Below are positions 48,701 to 60,700 of a stretch of DNA of 64,000 nucleotides, one piece after another (within the stretch, counting starts at the first letter, position 1; each line of letters begins with the position of its first letter). This DNA comes from Aptenodytes patagonicus (Eukaryota > Chordata > Aves > Sphenisciformes > Spheniscidae). The stretch is from positions 1,922,001 through 1,986,000 of the forward strand of contig NC_134951.1 of assembly GCF_965638725.1 (NCBI RefSeq), given 5' to 3'. The position numbers and the translations under genes are program-made. The notes under the pieces were generated by a model. That model was not told where the DNA came from. It saw only the letters and a program-made list of their open reading frames with translations, and did no database searches.

Positions 48701-51700
48701 TCAAAGGGAAGGAGCCCTCCCGTGCTCCCCCAGCATTTCTAATCAGGGCAGTCAGCTATTTCCAGGCCGGGCGCTGCTCTCTTTGCAGTAAACACGGCAA
48801 AGCCTTGCTGGAAGCGATGCGGGGAGGGAAGACGAAGGGAACGGGGCCCAGCCAGGACCACGCAGGTGAGTCGGACAGAGCAAACACAGCAATCCCCATC
48901 CAGCCCAAGGCATCCCCATCACGTGCTCTCTGGAAAAGCGTCAGCACGCTGCCCCTCATCCTCACTCCCACTTGTGCCACATCACCATAGCTCAATAGAG
49001 ATGTGCATGGGGTGCAACACACCCAAGCTTGTCCTGAATAACCCCCAGCAAGCTGCAGCCAGGGCCACCCTGTTTAGCTGCTTGCCCACACCTAGCCAGA
49101 CTTCCATCTGGCTCTGGAAGAGCCACCGTGGGCTTTTAAAGGCCAGGAGGGTGCCACAGGCTCCTGATGATGGCCCAGAGAGTTGATGGCAGTCTTGCTG
49201 CTGGGGACAAACACCATATGCATGCAGACTCCTCAAGCACGGGCAGCACGATGCCAGGGAAACACTACATGGCTCCCAGCTTGCCTGGTCCCTTGCAACT
49301 TTGCAAGGAGTATGCACATTGCTGCATGCTCCCGTGTCTCACTTTCGGAGGCAGAACATGCTCAGGTCTCTCTGCAGCGTGCTCGTAGCTTCAGGACACC
49401 ACGGAGCACGCAGGAGCTGCATACCCCACACATCCTCCCCCTTGCCTGAGCCCCCTCTACTATCTAGTGGCCCATCGTTATGCCAGTCACTGGGGTGGCT
49501 GAAACAGCCTCACAGCGCTTACCCGTATCGGTGCCGGCTCACGTCTCGGATGAGCCGCTCGGAGAGGTAGGCACCGATGCGATCCAGCTTCTCCGGGGCA
49601 GACAGGGCGTAAAATGTCAGCTTCTCCATGTTGGTCTTCACCAGCCCATCCTGAAAGAGAGCAGCGCAGGGGGTCACAGCCTCACGCCCAGACCCAGCAA
49701 ACATCAGGAGCATCTCTGCAGCAAACCGTGGCAGCGATGCCAGGGGTCTGGAGCACGCCAGTCCCGTCTCAGCACTTCCCCACACCTTGTACATCAGGGA
49801 AGGCAAATGAGGATTGCATTTAGCCTCAGCTGAGGGCTCTTTGATGCACCACAGCCATGGGTGACCCCAGTGCAAGTCTCCATCGAGCACCCCACACTGT
49901 AAATACAACGAGAACCGTTTGCCAGCCCCTAGCAATGCCCCGGCACCAAGGGGCAGACAGGGACATCAACACCTCCAGGCTGCTGAGGCCAAACGACACA
50001 AGTGTGCTGAGCTGCCAGCCCCAATCCCCCGCAGCGTGCAAAACTGCAGTGCTTCCTCCTCTCCGCATGGCTCGGCAGCAGACTCCTCTCTTGTTCAGCT
50101 TTGCTGCCAGTGCCATGACAAAACAGGCGCTCACCACCTCCCCAGGTAATCCCAGCCCCACTACCCCCAGCCGGGAGCTCCTCTTCCACTGCCTTCGACT
50201 CTTGGCTGTGAAAAGGAGACAAAGAGGCCAGATTTGGGATGCTCCAGGCGCAGCTGGCAGGGCATCCCCCATCTCCAATTCAGCAAGGCACCAAGCAGGG
50301 CACCAGCTTCCCCGCATCCTGGAAGCATAAGCAGCTTTTGAGCTCGAAAGCCTGGCTGAGGCCCCAAGAGACCCCCACTCTTAGAAGCTGCTTTCCTTAT
50401 CCTGCAAAGAGAAGGACGTACGCCTTCAGGTCCGTCCCCCATCCTCCCATCCATCCGTCCTTGGATGGTGCATCTGCCCGGCACCTTTGGGAAAGGAAGC
50501 CTGTCCCTCCGGGCCGATGTGGCTGGAGGAGCTGCTTCCGTATTTCTGCTCACAAATAGGCTTTAAAGGAAAATCCAACCCTCCAGGCATGGTCTTATGG
50601 AGTCAAAGCATCGCCCGCCTCCCAGGAGCTGTTTCTGGGTGGGTCACACCGCGTCCCTGCAACCCGAGCACCAGAGCTTCGGTGTGTGAAGCACCGGAGC
50701 TTGGGTGCGTGAAGCAGCGCCTCGTTTACCTCTGGGTCCTCAGGGAAGATGTTGTCAACAAGCCTTTTGTAGCGGGGACGCAGGGCGCCGCAGCAGCCGC
50801 ACACACCTGGAAAAGAGGAGACAGAGCCTGTCAGCAAGGACAAAATCCTCAGCTCCAGGGCAAACCCCTGTGTGGAGGTGCCTTTGGTGGAAAACATATC
50901 CTCGGATTCAGTAGGGAAGCCCAGGAAGAGGACAGGGCACCAAGCTGACGACATCCCAGAGTTTTGCAGCCAGAAAAAACAAGGGAAGAAAACTGCAGCT
51001 GAGAGGCAGGGAATTGGCTGGTGACCAGCATCATTTGACGTAGGACAAATAGCAGAGTTATCTGCTTTTCTCACCCAAGAAAGCAGCCCCCAGAGACCAA
51101 GATGTCCGAAGTTCCCCTAAACCTGTGCCTCTCTATTTCGCAAGATCCTCTTTTGCAAGTCCTCAGACCAAGAGCTCTTTCCTCCAACCACTCACCCGAG
51201 GACGCACCACTCACGCCCTGCCCCACGCTCCCCACGGAGCCAGCAGCGATAAAGAGAGCACAGGCTGCTGGAGACAGCAAGACAGAAAAAGAAGAGAGAT
51301 CATCTTACGAAGGCTATGAAAGGAAAATGCCTCTTCCTGTTTGCAGCTCCAAAGCTGAGCTGTTGAGAAACACCAAACACCTTCGATTGCCCCCCTACCT
51401 TTGGGCTGCCGGACCGCGGTCCCTCTCCCCCGAGGGGGGCACCAAGGGGCACCAAGTGACCTGTGTTTCGCAGGACAGCGACACAACCATACCCAGCCCC
51501 CCTTTTTGAGGGGTCTCAGACATGGCAGCAGCTTGTCCCTGATGCGCAAGCCGTGCCCCACGCAGCCTCTCCGAGGGCCAAAACCGCTCGCAGCAGCGAC
51601 TCCGCAGGCCAGTGAACAGCGGGCATCAGCCTCCTCCCAACTCAGAGCAAAGCAATTAGCCCCAGCCGCCAAATATCCCAAATGCGGCTGCGATCCCCTG

Positions 51701-54700
51701 CTCCGCTTTTGGGGAGCTGCCGAGGGAGGAAGGGATCGTTTGCAACCTGGATATTTCTCCCTGTGCCATATCCTGTTTCTCAGGGCCGCAGCGCACCCTC
51801 CGCAGCAGCCAGGGATCCCCCCATCTTCGGCTCGGGGACGGCCGGCGGTCCAGGCGGGCTCTCGAGCATCCATCGTCCTTCCACACGCACCAGAGAGTTC
51901 AGCATCCGTGGGCACCGCCACCCCGATACATCCCCCTGCGTAAAGCTGTACCAGCACTGCCCTGCCTCCCGGCCGCAGATGAGTATCTGCGGAGTTTGTT
52001 TATTTAAAAAAGGGGGGGGGGGAAGAAAAAAAAAAATTAAAAGAAAAAAAAAGAGATTGCTGAACGCGCTACCCTCCCCAGCGCCGCTCCGAGGGCTTTG
52101 CACACCAGGATCCCCCTGCTCCAGCACAATGCATTTTTTCCCCGGGACCTGGCGTTACTCGGATGCTGCACCCCGCAGAGGAGACTGGTGTCAACCACCC
52201 CAAAGCACCGGCCTTTGCAAGCCCGGGGAAGCATGAGTAATTCGGGGCTGCTTTTTGGCAACTGCCGCCAAGAAGCAGAAGCTGGGGGGACAAAGGCTGC
52301 GCCGGCGGGAGCCGGCGACCGCTCCCGCTGGAACACATGAGCTCACGCCTGCTCGTGCCAGCTCCCGGCGCTGGCACCGCTCGCTTCCTGCAATGTGCTC
52401 GCTCGCTTCCTGAGCGCGTCGCCTCCGACGGCGGGCGCTCGCGTTGGGGAGGCTGCCGCTTGCTTCGGGGTGCCCTTCGGGGTCCCCAGGCCCGGTGCTG
52501 CCAGCAACGCTGCGGTGGCAAAGAGCTCCTTCCACCTCTCGTGCTCTCCCTGCCAACCCCTCCGCACCTTCCCACTATCCAGTATTTGATTTCGAAGACT
52601 CTTATCTGCTGCTCTCCCTCCTCCTTTCTCAGCTGCCTTTGATCGATTTTGCTCTTTTTCCAAAGTACCTTTAATCTGCCCTCTTAATAAATTCTCGCTT
52701 GCCAGTCACACAAACGAGCGTCTGAAGATCTCCTGAATCCTCTTAATAAATTCCCTTCGCCCGGGATGGCCGAGGCAGTGTGACTTATCTCACCTCGCTG
52801 GGCCATGCGTCCCTGCCGGCATCTCAGCACGGGCCACGAGCTCTCCCTGCAAAATAGCTGGAGAGTTTCCCCGTAAGCGATCCCATGAGCCAAGGAGCCA
52901 GGTCCCCTCCACCTCCCGCAGCCTCCTCAGTAATTATCTCACCTCCAGAAATGTGACTTTAGAGCATTTTCAGGATTAACGCACATTCCTAGCCCTGGGA
53001 GAGGAGCAAAGAGCCCAGCCGCGTTCCCAATCGACCACCCTCATCCTGATGAATGAAGCTGAAGAGCAGACACAGCACGGATCCCATCAATAATAATTGC
53101 ATAATTAAATCTAATGCCTTCCCCCTCACCTAACACGACCTCTTTTTCCAGAAGTAGGAGATTTTTAAGGCCTCACCTAAAGAAAGCAGCAGCGGGAGAG
53201 AGACAAAGACCCGAGGCGCCTGCCAGGAGAGGGGACCCGGGTGACCCGTCGGTCCCACGGTGCGGGAGGCCAAACACAGTCCAGACAAGGAAAGCAGGAA
53301 CGTTGCTCAACCCAAAGCCACGTCGGGCCACCGGTGGGCAGGATCCCACCATGGCCCAGCAGGACAGGGCTTCCTACAGAGCACTGCCTCCAGATGAGCC
53401 TCTCTGATGTCTAGTAAGAGGGCTGAGCTCCCTGCAGCAGGGCACTAAAGGGTCTCGCTTACTCTGCTTGCATGAAACCAAGAGAAAGTTTCCTTCCCCC
53501 AACCCCTGCCTTCTCTCGGTTTTGCCCAGCCTGGACATGCACAGGCACAGACAGGGAGACCATAAATGCTTAAAAAAGCAGAGTAAAAAAATGACACAGA
53601 CCTTGAGGAAAGAGGAAGATTTTTTCCCCTTGTTTTATTTCCCCCCCCCGCCAAGGGCTCTCCAGAGAGCAACAAACCCAAGTCTGGTCCTGATGCCAGG
53701 GCTGAAATCAGCCCTGTGCTTGGTCTATATGGGACCCACCCAGACCCTCACAGCACCAAACCCTAACGCTGGGGCTAGCGACAACCCCCCCCAGCCAGGC
53801 TACCCGACAAGGGCCTCAGACAGACATTTCTTCTTCCAGACACCGGTTTCCTTTAGCACCCACCACACTGACCCCGTGCACCTTGGGCCCTTGCACCAAC
53901 CCCGAAGCCACAGCTCTGGCCCCGAGCAAGGCACCGATCGGCGGCATCCCCCCCCCCCCCGTGAGGCCAAAACCCCACAGCCGCAATGCATTCCTCCGGC
54001 CCAGGCTGGCACAAGGTATTTAAAAAATAGAAAGACGACACTGAAGGTCACCGGCAGCCAGAGCGGCTTCCCCCTCCCAGGAGATCTAACCCAGCACCCC
54101 GAGGAAAAGCAAAGCGGGGAGAAGGTACCTGCTCCGGCCACGTGCAGCATCTCCCAGGAGCCGGCAGGGCCGGCGGCACAGAGCCGCAGCGCAGGGCCGA
54201 GAGCCCAGGTAGTCAAAGCCATCGCGTCCGGAGCAAACCGGGGAGCTCGGGGTGCCGGGTATCGCTCTCCTCCTCGCCGAGCGGCGGCCGGGGCCGGCCC
54301 AGCGGCAGCATCACTGCAGGGGATGCTCAGCCGAGCAGGAGCAGCCGTTTAAATAAATAAGGGAGCTTTCAGCACGGCTGCTGAGTCACCGAGGCGGCTC
54401 CGATGGCAGCTGGGAACAGCGCTGGCTTTGCTCTGCCAGCGTCTGCACCGGTACGCGGGGGCGGCCGGGGAAGTTGGGCATTTCGGAGGGCCCCGGAGGC
54501 GGGGGACGGGGGCGGTTTTTCAAGGTCCCTTGAGCCCAAAGCTCTCCCGTTCGGCACACGAAGCATCGCACATTTGCGGGCAGCGCTAACAAGGGGGAAG
54601 GCTCAGCAGGTCGGAGCTGACCCCGAAACAGCAGCCAGGGATGCGACAGACACACGAGCACAGACCCGCACGGTGCGTCACGCTCTCCTCCTGCTGGCAG

Positions 54701-57700
54701 CCCACTGCTGTGGGAACCAAGGACATGGATTTTCTTAAAGATCAGGTAAATCGAGGCATGGAGAAACGTGACTCGACCCTCTCCCTATGGAGGGAGTAAG
54801 GTGGAAAACCCCGGAGCAGCATCGGCTCCCGCAGCTAGCACGCAGATACGTGTGTCACCTCCGTCTTGCACCCACCCAGTGGCATTTATCAGGCTCTCCA
54901 CCGCGGCAGGTCACATCTGCGCTCTCGCCGGGGGGCAAAGCGAGCCAAAAGGGCCTTTTGCTTTGATAGCTCAGCTCCGAGAAAGTCGATCTAATTGGGG
55001 ATAATTACAGTCTTTCAGTCCCAGCGACTGTGGCTTGCTAGCATAACCCCCACTTAGCTGCTCCAACGCCGGCATGAGCCCCGAGGCTTTCGGATAAACT
55101 CGTTGCACGCGTTTCCAGGAGGGGGGTTCACTGGTACCAGCTGTAACTGGGGTTTTTGGGATCGAGTACGGCCAGCTGAGAACAGGACTCACCTCCTGAA
55201 ACGACCATGCACTCTCCCACCAGTGCTCTGACCTTAAGCCTTTCCTCGTTAATCCCCACCCCTGCCCCCATTTTAATGGCATCCTGGCAATAAGCACGGC
55301 TGGAAAACCTTATGGCCATATTATTTGAGGCCTGGATTTTACTTAATAAGGGCACTCCAACTGATTGCAAATAAATCTTAATTAAAGCACGCAAAATCCC
55401 TCATTAAACCTAACATCCCATGAAGGTCGCTCTCTTAACCCCAAGCAAAAACACCATCCCGAAGGTAGGGGGTGTACCGCCAGCCCAGCGTGGTCTTCCC
55501 CCGCGCCCCGCACCGAACCAGAGACCTTTCCCTAATCTGCTTAGCAAAATTCCTTTATGCAGCTGATGTGAGAGTCTCCTTTGGACCCATCCTCTGACTC
55601 CCTCAGCACTTGGCACCCGGTGGGTGAGCCTGCCCGAGGAAAAGGATGAAATCTCCCTGCTATGCATTGGAAATGTCACTGAGCAATATTCAAGTTGGCC
55701 CAGAGACCCATTAGTCCTATTTTCCACCCACCCCAGGGTGGGCAGAGGGATGGAGCGAGGAGGCCCAGCCCATGTGAAGCGAGGGGAAAATATCAGGGAA
55801 GGCAAGAAACAAGTGGTGCTGGCAGGGAGCAGGGACGGACTCGGTGCCACGAGGGATGGAAGTGATGTAGGGCACAACTTGCAGATCCCACTCCTCCCCG
55901 AAAGCCGTTCCCAGGGGAAAGCCTGGAGCCATAAGCAAGCATGGCTGGGAGCTCCCCCGAGGGAAAGCCCCGCTCAGGTGCTCCTCTGAGCTTCTGCCAC
56001 CAATTTAAGAGGCAGGAAAACCTACATTAAAACCCAGCTTCTGCACCAGCCAGCCTCCATTTGCCTCCACACCCCCCCAGAGCCAGGATAGATCCCAATG
56101 TAAATCAGCACGACCCCACGGGCCAGCAGAGCTGTAAAGCAAGCCAACAAATCTCTCTCTAATTGCGTTTAAGAGCCAAAGGCACTGGGCACTAATTAAA
56201 ACCGCGGCCCAATGCCCTCCTCGCAGCATGCTGTGCCAGGAACGGGGCGAGGACAGCAAGGTGCTCCGTGCCCTGGCAGGGGGAGGCAACGGCAGCCTCC
56301 AAGCCGGGAGGGGAGCCGGATCGAGCAGTTCAGATCAGCCCAGTGCAAAGAAGAGCTGTTGGAAAAGAGCAGCCATGAAAAGATGGGGGACCCTGGGTGG
56401 TTGCATTAAACCTCTACCAACTTTAGTGGGGGAGGCAGAGCTGGGGAGGGGGCCGAACCCAGCTCACCCCTGCAGCTCCATAATTTGGAGCAAGGTCCTG
56501 ATGTTAATTAATAGTTCCTGACCTTCCTGAACAGTTCGGGCTGCACGGCGGCGGCTTGTTCCCTTCCCCGCTCATTAATCACTGCTCATCCAAGTGTCCT
56601 TCGGTAAGAGTCAGCATCTGCAAAGGGGGTGTTATAAAAGCTGACAGCTCATCTGTAAGCAGAGACGCTTTCGAGGACGTTGCAGAAGACCCAAACCTCC
56701 AAGGGCAGCACAAGCCAGCGCTGGTCACAGGGAGCCGCGTCTCTTGATGCCGGCACGAAGGGACAGCGAAATATTTCGAGGCACCGACAGCAAAGGCAGG
56801 GCAGAGACGCCCAGGACTGGCGAGCCAAGGCTGCCGCTGCCAGGACGTATTTCTCATGTCACTGGGCGGGATGGACAGGAGCATGCTGGAGAGGGAAACG
56901 CTCTCCCAGACGTCACCCGCAGCCCGCTCGGAGCCATCGGCACAAAGCCTTTTAGCTCAGCAATTAAATTCGCAGCTTCCCCCTGGCACTCCTCCACGTG
57001 CCGCTCTCACCTCGCTTCCACCGACGCAGCCGGGGCTCACCGGGGCAGACACCGCGGCCGGGGGGAGCGAAGCGGCTCCACGCAGAGCCCCAGCACGCGG
57101 CTCTGTGCCGGGACTCCCCCCAGCCCGTGCAGGGACCCCCCAAATGGGAGTTGCTCCAGAGGCCGAATCCACGCTGGTGCCAGCATATCTGAATCCCACC
57201 TGGATTTGCCCAAACACGCTCCCTCCCATCTCCCCCCTTCCAAATGCCGACAGCTCGAGGCACGCAGGCATCAAATCCAGCTTTAACAACTCCGTGGTGA
57301 GCGGTGGGACATAAATCAGCCCCGCTGCCAGCTTACACCGGCGACGGATTCGGCCCTCCGTTATTTACACTTCACTGCCCAGCCGAGCCTGCCACTCCGA
57401 CACCGCAGCACGCGCGCGCAAAGCTTCAACAGCGGCCAGATTAATTAATATTTCACAGCGGTGATTAGACTCAGGCATTAAGACCACACCAGCTCTTTTG
57501 CACGCGGGGGAAACCACCCATTAAGGGCAGAGCTGCGTGCCGGGAGGTTTGCATTACGTACCTGGCACTCCGGCAGCGCCGATTCGAGGGGAGGAAAAGG
57601 GGAGTTAAGTTCCTTAATGGGTGCCTGGTTTCATTATACAACACAAGGCAGAGGGAAAGCTGGGGAGAAGAAAAAGCTTAAATAGCAGGAAATTCACTCA

Positions 57701-60700
57701 AACTCTGGCCTCGACGCGAGACGTTCACCAGTTGTCACGTGGACGTGGTGTGCCTGGTCCGGACCACGTAGGTGGGGAAGCTCTGACGGAGGCAGCCATC
57801 CACCCAGCATCAGAGCCGGCCTCCGAAAACTGCTTAATTAAGAGCCGGGGTCATTTTGCAAGCCCAGGGCCTCGCCCCGCGCAAAGCAGAGCCGGATGCG
57901 ACGGAATGGCCAAGGACACGGGAAGGCTTGCAAGTTTGAAAGGTTTTTAGAGAAAAAAAAAAAATATGCACACCCACCCCCTGCCCCCCGTTTTGCATGT
58001 TTAACAAAAAACACAGTAAGGATCTTTGTGAGACGCTGACCACGCACGTTTCTGCGGTTTCCTATTTCCCCAAGATAGGCTACATCAAAGCCCACAGCCA
58101 GTTTTAGTTTCTGGCAGAAAACTTGAGCGAACACCCTCATTTACAGAGAGACAGAAACGTGATGGGACCGGCCACGGCCACGCTTCCTCTCCAGCCTTTC
58201 TGGGTTGTCTGCAGTCTCTGCGGAGGGGGAGCAACTCCAATCCCCAAGGCAGAGCGACCTGCCACGGAGCTACAGCGCTGCAAAGGGTTCAGCCGGGAGC
58301 GGAGCATCTCTGGAAGTGCATTTTCTTGTGCAGTTACTGATTGCGCAAGCAATTACCAGAGCCTATAAGTGGTCGGGCTTGACGAGGTTCGAGGTGAGCA
58401 ACGGCAGCTCCTGGCCTGGCACAATCCCCTCTAGCGTTTGCTCCAGGCAGAGGAGTCCCCATCTTCATTGCAGGGGTCAAATCCTGCCCCGACACGGCAA
58501 TGCCGTCTGGAAACGCACCAGGAAAAAAGCCCTGGACTCGGCCACAGCCATCGAGGTTTAACGCAAACCCTTACGAGAGCCGTGACCGGGCGGCTCAGGA
58601 AAGCCCCCAGCACTGCTGGCACCACAAACAGCCCCTTTTCCTCTACGAGCACTGAATTAATTTGCAGATCATTTAGTTAAATAGCATAGAAGAAAACAAA
58701 AAACAAAAGCCAAAAAAACCACCTTAATTGCCTTCCACATTCCCCTGCTGAGCCATCCAGTCCCACCGAGCGCTATTTATTTAGCACAAAACCCATCCGC
58801 TTGCGCGGCTGCTGGCTGTGACTCAGTGGCACGCTGGCAGCCCCAGACGGCTCGCAGGGACCTTCTTGGCGCCCACCGCCGGCAACGCCTCCTCCCCGGG
58901 TAACCGAAAAACCTCATTTCCCCTGCTCCAGCTGCTGCCGAAGCAAAAAAAAAAAAAAAAAAAAAGGGGAACCTTCTCTATTTCCAGCTCTGCTGGCGTG
59001 GGAGGAGGCAGCTCGTGCCGGTGACCAGAAAGCAAAGCGAGGGAGCGTGGAGGAAACAAACCGCGGCGAGCGGCTGCGGGGCCGGACGGTTGGGATACGG
59101 CTCCCAAAGGCTTGCTGCTTGCAGCTCCGACACACGCTGCCTTCTCAGAAGCTGCCAAAAGTGGGGGGGTGGGGGGGGGTGTCTTGCAGACAAGCCCCAC
59201 TGGGAACCCCCCATGGAAATGTTAACCCCATCCCATCTCCGCAGCTCCCTTGCGCTCAGCTCTCCCTACAGCCGTGTCCCTGTTCCTGGAGCGCTTTCAG
59301 CCCAACGAGCTCACTCTGCCTTTTGCACATATTTCTGAATTAAAGCCCTGCCTCCTAGAGACGGCAGTGAAGCAGGAAAGTTGCTGGTGGCTCGGTACAC
59401 AAAGTGCCGGGCTTCCCCTGCAGCCGGGGCCATCGCACAGCCCCCTGGTGTGGGGTAACCACGCTTTTTTTGCCAGCCAAAGCCTGATAGCAGCACCCCA
59501 GCTCCTGCAGCGTAAAATCTCCCGTGGAGCAGCTAATCCCCAAGCCAGGCTCAGGACAGCGAGCTCCCACCGAAAACAGGGACACCAGCCTGAAGGTTCA
59601 GCTCACAAACTGCGGCTCGCGTGACACCAGCCATCCAGGCCGGCACAGCCGTGGTCGAAGCTTAGCTCTCCCGTTTTCACCGGTGATGCAAAAGGAAACC
59701 GAACCCGGGCTGAAAACGGGCGCAGATCCCCAGCAGCCCTGCTCCACGTGCATGGCCACCGCCACGGCCCCACACCACGAGCCACGGGTGCCAGGCACAG
59801 CCATGCCGAGCACGCTGCTCTCGCCTCGCACACGCAAACACCAGCTCAGCACAAGGTGCCAGCGCTGCGGGCTTAGGGGGGATGCAAAGGGTGGCCTGTG
59901 CCCCCCGTGCTGTCCCTCTGACCGCCTCCCAGGGAGGCAGCACGTCTCCTCCATAACGGAGCAAGTGTCCTGCACCACTTCATCCCGTCCACGGAACAAA
60001 AAAACCCAAACATCCCCAGTCACCCACCTAACCCTTCCCCCAGGCCAAGAGACAGTTGAAAGAGAGATTAAAAAGATACCAATAATCCTGTGCATTGCTA
60101 ATGCACCTTTCATCCAAAGTATCCCACAGAGCTTACCAGTTCCTGGATGCTTTCCAGGGCCACAAGCTGCAGCAACGCCTGGCCATGAGCGCTACCAGGG
60201 AAGGGACCAGCCTGGCTCTTGTCCTCGAAGTCACATTCAGGTCCCCAGAGATGCTCTGCCCTTCCCCACCCTAAGGAAAGCCCCGGCATTTTGGAGCAGG
60301 GGCTTCCCCAAGATGCTAGCAGGGGCGTAACCCGTGGGTAAGAGGAGCTGCGGCCCAATGTGGCACTGCCATTCCCCGTGGGCAGGATAGGCTGGCCACC
60401 GAGCCAGGATCCCAGGGGACAACCAGAACATGTCACACCCCTCGGGCCAGATGACTAAACTGACACCAGGGGGGCTGGCGAGGCTCTTGGGGACCCACGG
60501 CTCAGCTCTCCCCCAGAGAGGGGGGGAGAGGGGGGGGTCCCCTGCAGTTCCCTGGCAGAGACGGTTATTACGTGCTCCGGGCTGCTGCAAATTGCTCGGA
60601 TGACGACAACAGCTCCCTACAAACTCCTGCGTGCCAGCAGCACAAATTACCAAAAAAAAAAAAAAACAAACCCAAAAAAATCAGCCCAAACCCCAATGTG

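Noticed and set aside
52040..52560. CpG-rich patch in EFR3B intron 1 as a second alternative first exon
   Set aside because: GC and CpG content are high, but I found no ATG frame ending at a donor in the phase that EFR3B exon 2 needs.
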